This document shows, piece after piece, positions 19,197-28,467 of a DNA stretch of 64,000 bases (within the stretch, counting starts at the first letter, position 1; each line of letters begins with the position of its first letter). The stretch comes from Spirochaetota bacterium (GTDB taxonomy: Bacteria; Spirochaetota; UBA4802; UBA5550). The stretch is taken from NCBI GenBank assembly GCA_025457915.1, contig JALOTL010000009.1, positions 58,376 to 122,375 on the forward strand, written 5' to 3'. Under the pieces are notes generated by a model. That model made no database searches. It saw only the letters and a list, made by a program, of their open reading frames with translations, and was not told where the DNA came from. The position numbers were made by a program, and so were the translations under genes.

Positions 19197-20474
19197 ATGG
19201 AAACACTTTTTAACAAAGAAAACCTGATCTATATCGCGGTGATAGCAGTCCTGATGATTTTTTCATCATTTTTTTCCGCAATTGAAACCTCGCTGGTTTC
19301 ATGCAGTAAGATAAATCTCGATGCATTGTTAAAAAAAGGCCGCAAAAATTCAGAAAAGGCCATATATCTCTTAAATAACATAGAAGACGCCATAGGCATG
19401 ATACTGATCGGCAACAATCTTGCCAATATAGGCGCGACTGCTTTCATAACCTTTATTGCCGCAAAAACCTTTAATTTCAGCGATACCCAGATCCTTCTTA
19501 CAACTGTAGTACAGACAATAATTTTTCTGATCGTATGCGAAGTCGTTCCGAAGGTTTTCGGGAGAGCGAAAGCCGGTCAATTCCTGATAAGCACATCCAG
19601 TATCATGATATTCCTTATGTTTCTTATGAAGCCAGTTGTGAAATCGTCATTATTAGTATCGAACTTATTGAAAAAGCTGATGAAATTCGATGAAAAAAGC
19701 AATACACTTGCCCTGACCAGGGAGGAAATAGACATTCTCTTCAGGCTCGGAGGCGAAGCAGGCATAATTGTGGGCGACAATCAGGTTTTCGTTTCAGAAA
19801 TACTCTCTTTCAAAAGCATAACGGCATCAGAGGTAATGACGCCGACAATAGACATAGTTTCAATAGAAGTTAACCATAACGTGAACGGACTGATTAAGCT
19901 GATAGCAGATACTAAGTTCTCCAGGATACCGGTTTATCAGGGCAGGGTGGACAACATCATCGGGTATGTTTTTTACAGGGATCTTCTGAAAAATAAAAAC
20001 ATTAAAAATATTACAGAAGTACTCTACAGGATTATTTACGTTCCTTCGACAAAAAGCATATATGATCTCTACCAGGAAATGCTCAATGAAAATGTTCCCC
20101 TGGTTTTCGTTGTAAACGAACACGGAGCCGTGATAGGAATGGTGACTCATGAAGATATAGCCGAGGAGCTTGTCGGGGAAATACAGACCAGGGACCATTT
20201 CAAGGACGATCTCATCATGAAGTTTTCCGGAGATAAATATCTCTTACACGGGAATCTTGATATTGATTTTTTCATGAAAAATTTTCCTGCGAAGATTTAT
20301 AAAAAGAATTTCAGCACCCTTTCCGGATTTCTTATGCATCTGACCGGTAAGATACCGCAGAAGGGCGAGAGAATAAAATTCGACAGGTATGTTTTTATAA
20401 TACATGAGGCCAGTGAACGTTCTATTGAAAGGGTCATGATGATCATTTCGAAAAAGGGGGGTACTGGAGAATAA
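19197..20474 (+). CDS. CNNM/CorC-type membrane protein, second tandem copy
   Basis: Same architecture as its upstream neighbour: DUF21 membrane domain with FFSAIETSLVSC, a CBS pair beginning at SEVMTPTIDIVSIE and ending VVNEHGAVIGMVTHEDI, and a C-terminal CorC_HlyC domain (HGNLDIDFFMKNF). The two copies are clearly diverged throughout, so the duplication is not recent. The gene ends 4 bp before the convergent hinT stop. Confidence 0.9.
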   Translation: METLFNKENLIYIAVIAVLMIFSSFFSAIETSLVSCSKINLDALLKKGRKNSEKAIYLLNNIEDAIGMILIGNNLANIGATAFITFIAAKTFNFSDTQILLTTVVQTIIFLIVCEVVPKVFGRAKAGQFLISTSSIMIFLMFLMKPVVKSSLLVSNLLKKLMKFDEKSNTLALTREEIDILFRLGGEAGIIVGDNQVFVSEILSFKSITASEVMTPTIDIVSIEVNHNVNGLIKLIADTKFSRIPVYQGRVDNIIGYVFYRDLLKNKNIKNITEVLYRIIYVPSTKSIYDLYQEMLNENVPLVFVVNEHGAVIGMVTHEDIAEELVGEIQTRDHFKDDLIMKFSGDKYLLHGNLDIDFFMKNFPAKIYKKNFSTLSGFLMHLTGKIPQKGERIKFDRYVFIIHEASERSIERVMMIISKKGGTGE

Positions 20475-20478
20475 TTAA

Positions 20479-20829
20479 TTATTTTCTGCAGAGCATCGGA
20501 CCGAGATCGCCTGTACCGCCCAGGATATGTATGTGCAGGTGCCAGATCACCTGGCCGGCGGCCTTGCCGTTATTAATTATGATGCGGTATCCATTTTCTG
20601 ACAGTCCCATTGCCATGGATATCTCTTTTACGGCAATAAACAGATCACCCATGATCCGGCTGTTGCTGCCGTCAAGTTCGTCGATATTGGCAACATGCCG
20701 CTTTGGAACGACGAGTATATGGACCGGTGATTGCGGGCTTATATCCTCGAAAGCGAAAACGTGTTCGTTTTCAAATACTTTTTTTGATGGTATTTTGCCG
20801 GAAATAATATTGCAAAAAAGACAGTCCAT
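20479..20829 (-). CDS. HIT-family nucleotide hydrolase (HinT-like)
   Basis: Small purine-nucleoside phosphoramidase of the HIT family. The histidine triad HLHIH is at residues 97-101, followed by ILGG, and the zinc/core opening DCLFCNIISGKIPS is at the N-terminus. Length (116) is typical of HinT. It is a single gene convergent with the CNNM pair and divergent from the radical SAM gene. Confidence 0.93.
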   Translation of the reverse strand: MDCLFCNIISGKIPSKKVFENEHVFAFEDISPQSPVHILVVPKRHVANIDELDGSNSRIMGDLFIAVKEISMAMGLSENGYRIIINNGKAAGQVIWHLHIHILGGTGDLGPMLCRK

Positions 20830-20893
20830 TTTTACTCTCCTGTTGCTGAAATATTATCAAATACTGTTATCCGATTAGTCAAGAATTAATTGT

Positions 20894-22054
20894 TTGGAAG
20901 ATTTAAGACATCGAAAATTTAAACGGGATGCAACATTGATGAAGCCGATTTTACCGGAGTCGCTGAATGCCGTAATATATAATCCCGCCGATTCGGATAA
21001 TATGATCGTTAGCGGCTTTTTGAAGATCAAGGGGCCTCTTTTTTTTACTTATAATAACGAGGATGAAATCGCCGGAATTGCCGTATCACTGAAGATGTCG
21101 GGTTATGAATCAAAAAGGGTGGTTATATTAAAAAAATATCCAGGCAGATTGTTCCAGAAATGTCCGGGTTCCCGGAATATGATCTGCTGCAACTACCGCC
21201 TGATTAATACCCGCTTTAATTGCATGTATGATTGTTCATATTGTTTTTTAAATTCTTATCTCAACTCATACGGAATAACACAGTTCATAGAGTTCGAAAG
21301 CCTCCGGAATGAGATTACTCAGAATTTGACTGATGATAATATGATCTACCGCGTTGGCACAGGTGAATTCACCGATTCACTTCTCATGGACGGCATAACC
21401 GGGATAAGCGGTTTTTTAATGAAAATTTTTTCCGGCAGGAGAAATGTACTGCTGGAGCTTAAAACAAAATCAGACGAAATAAATCATTTATTGAGTATAA
21501 AATACAGAACAAATACGGTTCTTGCATGGAGCCTGAATACGGAAAGGAATTACTTGAAATATGAGTCAGGATGTGCTTCGATAAAAAGCAGGATAAATGC
21601 GGCTTCGAAGGCGGCATCATCTGGTTTTTATCTTGCTTTTCATTTCGATCCGATTATTGTTTATCCCGGTGCGCTCGAAGAATATCTTGAACTTGTGGAT
21701 TTTCTTTTTTCAATAATAGATCCATCCGTTATTTTATGGATATCCATGGGCGTATTGAGATATTCACAGGGATTCAAGGATATTGTTTTGGACAGATATA
21801 GCGGCAGCGATCTTTTTTCAGGGGAGCTGTTCCCGGGAGCTGACGGAAAATACAGGTATTTGAAAAGGGATAGAATTCTTTTTTATAAAAAAATGGTTGA
21901 GAAAATAAGATCATATGCTTTAAAGCCTTTTATATATCTTTGCATGGAATCGTCCGATGTTTGGAAATCGGTTTTTGATCTGGATATTTCGACATCGGAT
22001 GAATTGGAAAATATTTTTTCCATTCACTTAAAAAGGGAATTTTTCAGTAAATAG
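20894..22054 (+). CDS. Spore-photoproduct-lyase-like radical SAM protein
   Basis: Radical SAM enzyme resembling SplB. The cluster motif CMYDCSYC (Cys110, 114, 117, CX3CX2C) is followed by FLNSYLN as in SPL-like proteins, and the later RVGTGEFTDSLLMD and LELKTKSDEINHLL strings fit the same group. Canonical SPL repairs thymine dimers of spore DNA; nothing else here suggests sporulation, so the substrate is open. TTG at 20894 is the farthest start; the ATG at 20939, with GGGA 10 nt upstream, is also plausible. Confidence 0.75.
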   Translation: MEDLRHRKFKRDATLMKPILPESLNAVIYNPADSDNMIVSGFLKIKGPLFFTYNNEDEIAGIAVSLKMSGYESKRVVILKKYPGRLFQKCPGSRNMICCNYRLINTRFNCMYDCSYCFLNSYLNSYGITQFIEFESLRNEITQNLTDDNMIYRVGTGEFTDSLLMDGITGISGFLMKIFSGRRNVLLELKTKSDEINHLLSIKYRTNTVLAWSLNTERNYLKYESGCASIKSRINAASKAASSGFYLAFHFDPIIVYPGALEEYLELVDFLFSIIDPSVILWISMGVLRYSQGFKDIVLDRYSGSDLFSGELFPGADGKYRYLKRDRILFYKKMVEKIRSYALKPFIYLCMESSDVWKSVFDLDISTSDELENIFSIHLKREFFSK

Positions 22055-22080
22055 TCATCATAAAACAGGAGTAAAGTGTA

Positions 22081-23196
22081 TTGGAAGACAGGGACTTTAA
22101 GGATATACAAAAGGAACTGGTTTCGCTGTTGACGAGGACGAAAGACCTTTATAAATCACTGGACATTGAAAGCCTGAAAACGAGGGCAAAGATACTAGAG
22201 GGCGAAACTCAGAAAGAGGATTTCTGGCAGAATAAGGAAAAATTTGCAGAAACCAACCAGGAAATAAGCAAATTAAAAAAGAAAATTGATCCCTGGGATC
22301 GACTCATCTCTGATCTCAGCGAGTCTATCGAGCTGATCGATATGGCGTCATCGGAAAACGATATCGATCTTCTGAATGAAATCGGAGGCAAGCTGGGTGA
22401 ATTCATGAAAAGATTTGACGATATCGAGACTCTGGAGCTTCTTTCCGGGGAAGACGACTCCAGGAATTCCTTCATAACAATACATCCGGGGGCCGGCGGA
22501 ACAGAATCGCAGGATTGGGCCAGTATGCTTTTCAGGATGTATTACAGATGGGCTGAAAAGAAGGGGTATTCCATCGAAGTCATCGATTATAGCCCAGGCG
22601 AGGAAGCGGGGATAAAAACCGCGACAATGCTTATAAAAGGCGATTACTGTTACGGCATGCTGAAAGGAGAGAAGGGAGTACACAGGCTGGTAAGAATTTC
22701 TCCTTTTGATACAAACAAGAGAAGACATACATCATTCGCGTCTCTCGAGGTAATACCTGAAGTAGAGGAGGATATAGATCTCGAGATAAAAGAAACTGAA
22801 ATCAGGATAGATACATACAGATCATCCGGCGCCGGCGGTCAGCATGTAAACAAAACCGATTCAGCCGTAAGGATAACCCACATACCGACTGGGATTGTTG
22901 TTCAATGTCAGAACGAACGTTCGCAACATAAAAACAAGGCCTTCGCGCTGAAGGTGCTCAAGTCGCGGCTTTATCAAATGAGGAGAAAAGAGCAGGAAGA
23001 AAAACAGCTTGAAAAATTAGGGCAGAAGAAGGATATTTCCTGGGGCAACCAGATTCGTTCATATGTGTTCCAGCCGTATACCCTTGTCAAAGATCACAGG
23101 ACGAGCGAGGAAATAGGAAACATAGAAGCTGTTTTTGATGGCGGAATTGACAGGTTCATATACGCGTATCTTAAAAGCATAACCGTAAAAGGTTAA
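22081..23196 (+). CDS. prfB: Peptide chain release factor 2
   Basis: Release factor recognising UGA and UAA. The anticodon-like SPF motif is at residues 207-209 (RISPFDTNKRRHTSFAS) and the peptidyl-hydrolysis motif GGQ at 252-254 (SSGAGGQHVNKTDSAVR). The reading frame is continuous from a TTG start, so the programmed +1 frameshift seen in many prfB genes is absent. Length is 371 residues, usual for RF2. Confidence 0.95.
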   Translation: MEDRDFKDIQKELVSLLTRTKDLYKSLDIESLKTRAKILEGETQKEDFWQNKEKFAETNQEISKLKKKIDPWDRLISDLSESIELIDMASSENDIDLLNEIGGKLGEFMKRFDDIETLELLSGEDDSRNSFITIHPGAGGTESQDWASMLFRMYYRWAEKKGYSIEVIDYSPGEEAGIKTATMLIKGDYCYGMLKGEKGVHRLVRISPFDTNKRRHTSFASLEVIPEVEEDIDLEIKETEIRIDTYRSSGAGGQHVNKTDSAVRITHIPTGIVVQCQNERSQHKNKAFALKVLKSRLYQMRRKEQEEKQLEKLGQKKDISWGNQIRSYVFQPYTLVKDHRTSEEIGNIEAVFDGGIDRFIYAYLKSITVKG

Positions 23197-23232
23197 ATTT
23201 AACCATTAGATTAAATAAAAACAAGATAAAGT

Positions 23233-24090
23233 ATGCTACTTAAAATTGATCAATTGGCGTTTCTTTTCAATAAATACCAGGAGAATATCGAGATAAAATA
23301 CTTCGAGGATATCGTCGTCCGCGGCAATTGTTTTCTACCCAACGATATTATCCTCCCGGACCACCTCAGGCTTCTGGCTGAAAACAGGATAGAAGAGATC
23401 GAGGTAGTGTACGATTCGATGCTTTATGAATGCCTCATCAACGAGTATCCCGTAGATTACCGGAGACCCGGCGGGAAATTGACTTTTTTTGAAATGGACA
23501 GGTATCTGGAACAGCTGGAAGAGATATCATCGCAATCCAAGAGAAAAAGATTCATTTATATAATCGGAGATGTTTATGGCCTTGATTTCAAAGCCGGCAA
23601 GAGAATAATCCATCTGCATCACAATGAGGAGCTTGATTACAGAAAGTGGAATATTATCAAGCGTGAAATCGACAAGAGCCACATTTTCTATTACAGGTTT
23701 TCCGAATCCAAGATAATTATTTTTGTCGACATGTCGCAGACGGACAGCAATTATGTTGAAAAATTCAAGAAGAACGCCGACCTTATCTCTCTGCTGGTGT
23801 CCAAAATGCCTGATTCATCCATCGTCCTTTCACCTGATTTTTTGCCGACTGAGGATGTATTGTCAGTTACCGATCCAAGGAATCTCCTCAATGAATATAT
23901 TAAAACAAATGCAAGGCTTATTGTTATCGGGGAACAGTTAAATGACATGTATAAGACAGCCCTGATCAATGTCAGAAGATATGATAAGTTCGTGAGAATG
24001 ATGGTCGTGCCCTCGATAGATTACAGGAATCTTAATCATTTTTTTAAACAGATTAAGCTCGTGTACAATTCAGAAAGATGGAGAGAATAA
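23233..24090 (+). CDS. Conserved-looking hypothetical cytoplasmic protein
   Basis: Not recognised. 285 residues, no signal peptide or TM segment. The N-terminal 60 residues (a region with VVRGNCFLPNDIILPDHLRLL) resemble a small beta-rich domain. The middle has IYIIGDVYGLDFKAGKRIIHLHH and a beta-alpha pattern with hydrophobic strands (KIIIFVDMS, RLIVIGEQL) that could be a Rossmann-like or receiver-like fold, without recognisable catalytic residues. Its stop directly abuts the TTG start of the next gene, so the two are probably translated together. Confidence 0.5.
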   Translation: MLLKIDQLAFLFNKYQENIEIKYFEDIVVRGNCFLPNDIILPDHLRLLAENRIEEIEVVYDSMLYECLINEYPVDYRRPGGKLTFFEMDRYLEQLEEISSQSKRKRFIYIIGDVYGLDFKAGKRIIHLHHNEELDYRKWNIIKREIDKSHIFYYRFSESKIIIFVDMSQTDSNYVEKFKKNADLISLLVSKMPDSSIVLSPDFLPTEDVLSVTDPRNLLNEYIKTNARLIVIGEQLNDMYKTALINVRRYDKFVRMMVVPSIDYRNLNHFFKQIKLVYNSERWRE

Positions 24091-24972
24091 TTGAAAAAAA
24101 AATCGAGATCATCCGGATCCCTTTTTTCGTATATCGGGGAACTTGATTCTGATTCCAGTTTTGGGCTCCTTCACAATAAAAAAGAAAACCTGTTCCTGGG
24201 CAAGTTTGATCCGGCCGGTATTATGGAAATCATGGAAAAGGTCGGATTTGTGTCTCATTTAAATAATAAAGGTTTTCCCGACATTAAGCTCACCATTGAA
24301 GTAGACGAGTCGTTGATTAATTACCTGAAGGTTTATTACAGTGACGTAAAACCGGACAATCTTCTTCTCGACCTGAGGCTCAGCGAGTCGAAATTTGTTC
24401 CGGACAAAAAATTCTTTGAAGAATACAATGATGTAATCACTTTTGACATGGTCGTTATTGAATGGCTATCCACGCAGGATCCTAAAGGGAATTTCACCCA
24501 TGAGAGACCGCAGCTTCCCGGTCAAAAATCGCCAGGACTTGGTGCATTAAAATACTGTTTTGATATGATGTATGCTGTCGGGAAAGATGTCATAAAGGAT
24601 GGTTTTCTCGACATTCCGGATCACGGGCATGGGGCCGTCATGTATTCTAAAAAATTCAAATTTTTTGATCCTGCGCATGAGGGTGTTTTGAGGGCCATCC
24701 TTCGCGACCTGAAAAAATATCCGTTGTCGGATATTTCATGGGGAATGATAACCAATACGATTATCGATGTTTACAAGGACAAGCCGCACATTTACGATCC
24801 TTCAGAACAGATTTTTTACATTTCAAACCGGATGAGAAAATATTTTCATTCAAAAAAATATCAGACGGTCTTCAAGAAATATTACAAGATAAAAAAATTC
24901 AGGTTCGATTATGATAGGATGGTGGAGAAAAGAGCAGAGTTGCTCAAGTCCAAAAACATTTTGGAGCTATAG
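24091..24972 (+). CDS. Hypothetical protein coupled to its upstream neighbour
   Basis: Not recognised. 293 residues, soluble, basic N-terminus and C-terminus. It holds a striking Pro/Gly-rich stretch HERPQLPGQKSPGLG at about residues 148-162, followed by a helical region with DHGHGAVMYSKKFKFFDPAHEG. Conserved-looking His and Glu residues in these stretches could be functional. TTG start immediately after the TAA of the preceding gene. The 3' end overlaps the convergent flagellar-chaperone-like gene by 6 nt. Confidence 0.5.
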   Translation: MKKKSRSSGSLFSYIGELDSDSSFGLLHNKKENLFLGKFDPAGIMEIMEKVGFVSHLNNKGFPDIKLTIEVDESLINYLKVYYSDVKPDNLLLDLRLSESKFVPDKKFFEEYNDVITFDMVVIEWLSTQDPKGNFTHERPQLPGQKSPGLGALKYCFDMMYAVGKDVIKDGFLDIPDHGHGAVMYSKKFKFFDPAHEGVLRAILRDLKKYPLSDISWGMITNTIIDVYKDKPHIYDPSEQIFYISNRMRKYFHSKKYQTVFKKYYKIKKFRFDYDRMVEKRAELLKSKNILEL

Positions 24973-25434
24973 ATCAATTTTTTCCATGATTTTTTTAATA
25001 TCCAGGTTCTCAATTTTTTTTATTTCGTTGATATCCCTGGAAATTTCAGAGGATATTGCTTCCATGAGTTTCAAAAGCTGTTCATGCATGGCAAGGTATT
25101 CAGTTACTGCCGTTTTTATTTCCTGCCTTACGGTAATGATTCCGCTTGGCAGCGGTTTATTGATCGCAGCCAGATGCTTAAAAATAAATTCTTTTTTAAT
25201 ACCCAGAATATAAACAAGCCTGTCGATTATTTGCGAGCTGTCAAAATCTATATCATCTATCTCGGAGACGAATTGCCCGTCTTCCTCGATCGCCGGCAGC
25301 AGTTTTTCCGTGTTTTGCGCTTTTAAAGAAAATAATTTATCCGAATCGCTTGCGATAAGTTTGTGTATAATCTGAAGTTTTCTTTCTTGAAGCCGGGATA
25401 GCGAAACCAGAAGCGATTCAACATCATCCCTCAA
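24967..25434 (-). CDS. Putative flagellar export chaperone (FlgN/FliT-like)
   Basis: A 155-residue, almost wholly helical protein with heptad-like patterns. Its start lies inside the end of fliS (11-nt overlap), and small helical chaperones of the FlgN/FliT kind commonly follow fliS. That position and the composition are the only evidence; no diagnostic motif is visible. TTG start. Confidence 0.45.
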   Translation of the reverse strand: MRDDVESLLVSLSRLQERKLQIIHKLIASDSDKLFSLKAQNTEKLLPAIEEDGQFVSEIDDIDFDSSQIIDRLVYILGIKKEFIFKHLAAINKPLPSGIITVRQEIKTAVTEYLAMHEQLLKLMEAISSEISRDINEIKKIENLDIKKIMEKIDL

Positions 25435-25858
25435 TACTGAAGCTTCCTTTTGATGTTATAGGGTTTTTATCCGTTTTCGATTCGCTGGCCGATATTTTAT
25501 CCCAGGCATCCCTGAGATCTTTCAATAATTTTATTATAAGTCTGACTTTTTCCGGATCCTTGCTTATATTCGCTTCAAGAAGTGACTTTTTAAAATACAT
25601 GTAAAGGCTGAACAGGTTTTTCGCAATTTCTCCGCCATCCTTCATATTCAATGAAAGAAGAAGTTCTGTTATTATATCCTGAGCCTTGAGGATGTTGGTA
25701 TTAGCCGCATCGTAGGTTTTGGGATCCATATTTTCTGCCGCGATATTGAGAAATTTAATGGCTCCGTCATAGAGCATTACTATTAGCTTGCCCTGGTTGG
25801 CGGTAGCCACCTGGGTTTCTTTATATTGTTCTAGCGGATTTTTATTGGGTAATGCCAT
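25424..25858 (-). CDS. fliS: Flagellar export chaperone FliS
   Basis: Cytoplasmic chaperone that binds flagellin and keeps it unassembled until export. Typical N-terminal pattern: NPLEQYKETQVATANQGKLIVMLYDGAIKFLN (quoted in part), with the conserved LIxMLYDGAIKFL helix, followed by AQDIITELLLSLN and a helical C-terminus. Length 144 is usual. It shows the organism builds flagella. The flagellin gene is not in the window. Confidence 0.9.
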   Translation of the reverse strand: MALPNKNPLEQYKETQVATANQGKLIVMLYDGAIKFLNIAAENMDPKTYDAANTNILKAQDIITELLLSLNMKDGGEIAKNLFSLYMYFKKSLLEANISKDPEKVRLIIKLLKDLRDAWDKISASESKTDKNPITSKGSFSIEG

Positions 25859-25944
25859 GGAGCCTCCGTAACTGGATATGTAACGCCAATTCTATTATCG
25901 TAATGTAAAGGCCGATAATTAAAGTATTAATTCAAGCACATAAA

Positions 25945-26832
25945 TTAATTTTGAAAAAGAGACGAAATCCTGTCCCTGATCTCTTCATATTTGATAAGCG
26001 TTTTATCGACTATTTCATCTGGAAGAGGCGGGGGAGGCGAGTTTTTATCCCAGGTCGTTGTATTCAGATAATCCCTGATGAACTGTTTGTCGAAGCTCAG
26101 GGGTGATTCGTCGACCCTGTAGGCATCCTTGTCCCAGAACCTCGAGCTGTCCGGCGTGAGGATTTCGTCGATTAAAATGATTTCATTATTATAAAAACCG
26201 AATTCAATCTTGGTATCCGCAAGGATAATCCCTATCCTGTCAAGGATATCCCTTGCGAATTCATAGATCCTCAAGGTCGTATCTCCGATGTGATCAGCTA
26301 CCGCCTCTCCCATTGCGTTTCTCATCACATCTATCGATACATTTATATCATGTCCCTTGTCTTCCTTGGTTGCCGGGGTAAAAAGCGGGTCATCAAGCTT
26401 TTCGGCCATCATCAAGCCTGGTCGAAGCTTTATCCCGCATATGGAACCAGTTTTCTTGTAATCGTTCCATCCGGTTCCAATGATATATCCCCTTGCAACG
26501 CATTCAAAATCAATCCGGGTAGTTTTTTTTACAAGAACCGAACGTCCTTCAAGTAATTCCGGGAAATCGCAGAAAGGCTTTGGAAAATTTTTGTAATCCG
26601 TTTCTACTATGTGATTTTTGATGAATTTAATATTTTTAAACCAGAGGTTGGAAACCTGGTTTAAAATCCGCCCCTTGCCGGGTATCCCGTTCGGAAAGAC
26701 AAAATCAAAAGCGGATACCCTGTCGGTGGAAACGATCAGCATGTGGCCGTCGTCGACACGGTACAGGTCCCTTACTTTACCGCTGTACATTTTTTTTACG
26801 CCGGGTATCTTTACGGAGGTAATGGCGTTCAT
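25945..26832 (-). CDS. purC: Phosphoribosylaminoimidazole-succinocarboxamide synthase (SAICAR synthetase)
   Basis: Purine biosynthesis enzyme joining CAIR and aspartate with ATP. Family strings: YSGKVRDLYRV, STDRVSAFDFVFPNGIPGKG, ECVARGYIIGTGW and LIDEILTPDSSRFW. At 295 residues it belongs to the longer purC subclass. It lies 12 bp downstream of gatB on the same strand; an 86-bp gap separates it from fliS. No other purine gene is nearby. Confidence 0.95.
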   Translation of the reverse strand: MNAITSVKIPGVKKMYSGKVRDLYRVDDGHMLIVSTDRVSAFDFVFPNGIPGKGRILNQVSNLWFKNIKFIKNHIVETDYKNFPKPFCDFPELLEGRSVLVKKTTRIDFECVARGYIIGTGWNDYKKTGSICGIKLRPGLMMAEKLDDPLFTPATKEDKGHDINVSIDVMRNAMGEAVADHIGDTTLRIYEFARDILDRIGIILADTKIEFGFYNNEIILIDEILTPDSSRFWDKDAYRVDESPLSFDKQFIRDYLNTTTWDKNSPPPPLPDEIVDKTLIKYEEIRDRISSLFQN

Positions 26833-26844
26833 CGTGATCTCCTT

Positions 26845-28278
26845 TTATCCGGAAATTTTTTTTAACAACAGATCGTTGACCAGTATCGGATTGGCTTTTC
26901 CCTTTGATTCCTTCATGACCTGGCCAACAAGAAATTTGAACGCGTTTTCCTTTCCGTTTTTGAAATCATCAACGGATTTCTGGTTGTTTTTGAGTACGGC
27001 ATCTATCATGGAATCGATTTCACCGGTATCGCTGACCTGCTTCAGGCCCTTTTCATCGATAATTTGTTCTGGGCCTTTTCCTGTAGCGGTCATTTCCTCG
27101 AAAACTGTTTTGGCAATCTTTCCGCTTATGGTCCCGTCTTCAATCAGTGCCAGCAGTTTTGCAAGCATGCCGGGGGACGCATGGAAGGACTTTATTTCTT
27201 CCGGGTTGGTTATCCTGGCAAGGAGTTCGCTCATGATCCAGTTGGATGCTTTCTTTGGATTTGCGCCGAGCTTTACGGTTTCCTCGAAATAATCTGCCAG
27301 CTGCTTTACAGAAGTAAGCACGGAAGAATCATATTCGGGAAGGGAATACTCGTCGACGAATCTTCTGAGTTTCGCATCCGGAAGCTCGGGCAGAGTTTTT
27401 TTTATCTCTTCGATATATTCGGGAGCAAGTATGATCGGCGCGAGATCCGGATCCGGAAAATATCTGTAATCGTGGGCGTCTTCCTTGGATCGCATGCTGT
27501 AGGTTTCATTCGAATCAGCATCCCATAGCCGTGTTTCCTGTACAATCTTTTCGCCGGATTCAATCATGCGGATCTGTCGTTCGATTTCATAATTAATCGA
27601 GGCTCTGACGGACTTGAAGGAATTGAGATTTTTAATTTCAACTTTTTCACCGAATTTAACGGCTCCTTTTTCCCTTACGGATACATTGACGTCGCACCGA
27701 AGACTTCCTTCTTCCATATTGACGTCGGAAACGTCTATATACTTCATGATTGTTTTTATTTTTTGCAGGTATTCATATGCCTCGTCCCCGGAACCGAGTT
27801 CGGGTTCCGAGACTATTTCAGCAAGTGGAACACCGGTCCTGTTCAGGTCCACGAAGGAAAAGTTATTCCCGGGCGTCTCGGAATGTATGGACTTGCCGGC
27901 ATCTTCCTCAAGATGAAGCCGTTTGATGCCTATTTTTTTTAACCCGTTTTTTACAGGGATCTCTATATAACCGTCCTCGCATATGGGTTTGTCATACTGG
28001 GATATCTGGTAAGCTTTTGGCAGGTCTGGATAAAAGTAATTTTTTCTGTCAAACTTGCTGTAGGATGCAATTTTAGCGTTGATGGCCAGTCCGGCAAGTA
28101 TGCCCTTCTTCAGAACTTCTTCGTTAAGGACCGGTAGAACCCCTGGCAGACCCAGGCATACCGGGCATGTCTGCGTATTGGAATCCGAACCGAATTTAGT
28201 CGAACACCCGCAAAAAATCTTCGATTCGGTGTTCAGCTGAACATGCACTTCTAATCCAATGACCGGTTCGTATTCCAT
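26845..28278 (-). CDS. gatB: Aspartyl/glutamyl-tRNA amidotransferase subunit B
   Basis: Subunit of GatCAB, which amidates Glu-tRNA(Gln) and/or Asp-tRNA(Asn). N-terminus EYEPVIGLEVHVQLNT, zinc cysteines in KIFCGCSTKFG and TCPVCLGLPGVLPVLN, and the C-terminal YqeY-like tail ending VNDLLLKKISG are all as expected. gatA and gatC are not in the window. GAGGGAG precedes the ATG. Confidence 0.96.
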   Translation of the reverse strand: MEYEPVIGLEVHVQLNTESKIFCGCSTKFGSDSNTQTCPVCLGLPGVLPVLNEEVLKKGILAGLAINAKIASYSKFDRKNYFYPDLPKAYQISQYDKPICEDGYIEIPVKNGLKKIGIKRLHLEEDAGKSIHSETPGNNFSFVDLNRTGVPLAEIVSEPELGSGDEAYEYLQKIKTIMKYIDVSDVNMEEGSLRCDVNVSVREKGAVKFGEKVEIKNLNSFKSVRASINYEIERQIRMIESGEKIVQETRLWDADSNETYSMRSKEDAHDYRYFPDPDLAPIILAPEYIEEIKKTLPELPDAKLRRFVDEYSLPEYDSSVLTSVKQLADYFEETVKLGANPKKASNWIMSELLARITNPEEIKSFHASPGMLAKLLALIEDGTISGKIAKTVFEEMTATGKGPEQIIDEKGLKQVSDTGEIDSMIDAVLKNNQKSVDDFKNGKENAFKFLVGQVMKESKGKANPILVNDLLLKKISG

Positions 28279-28305
28279 GTCTCCCTCATTTTATACTTGA
28301 TAAAA

Positions 28306-28317
28306 ATACCCGGGTAT
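28306..28317. repeat. 12-bp perfect palindrome and inverted repeat in the gatB upstream region
   Basis: ATACCCGGGTAT is a perfect palindrome about 27 bp upstream of the gatB start codon, in an AT-rich intergenic region. Some 35 bp further upstream an inverted repeat (TTTTGTTTAT ... ATGCAAACAAAA) adds symmetry. Either could be an operator; no regulator family is recognised. Confidence 0.35.
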
Positions 28318-28467
28318 AATCTTGATAATCGAACTCAAACAAACATAATTTTGTTTATGAAATAATTTATGCAAACAAAAAATAATAAAAAATCATGTTA
28401 TTTGTCAAGAAAATGATTTGGTTTGCGGCAGGCGCTTTTTACCATGCAGGTGCACCGTGGCCGAATC

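Noticed and set aside
22081..22200. Programmed +1 frameshift in prfB
   Set aside because: The frame is continuous from the start and contains no early in-frame TGA.
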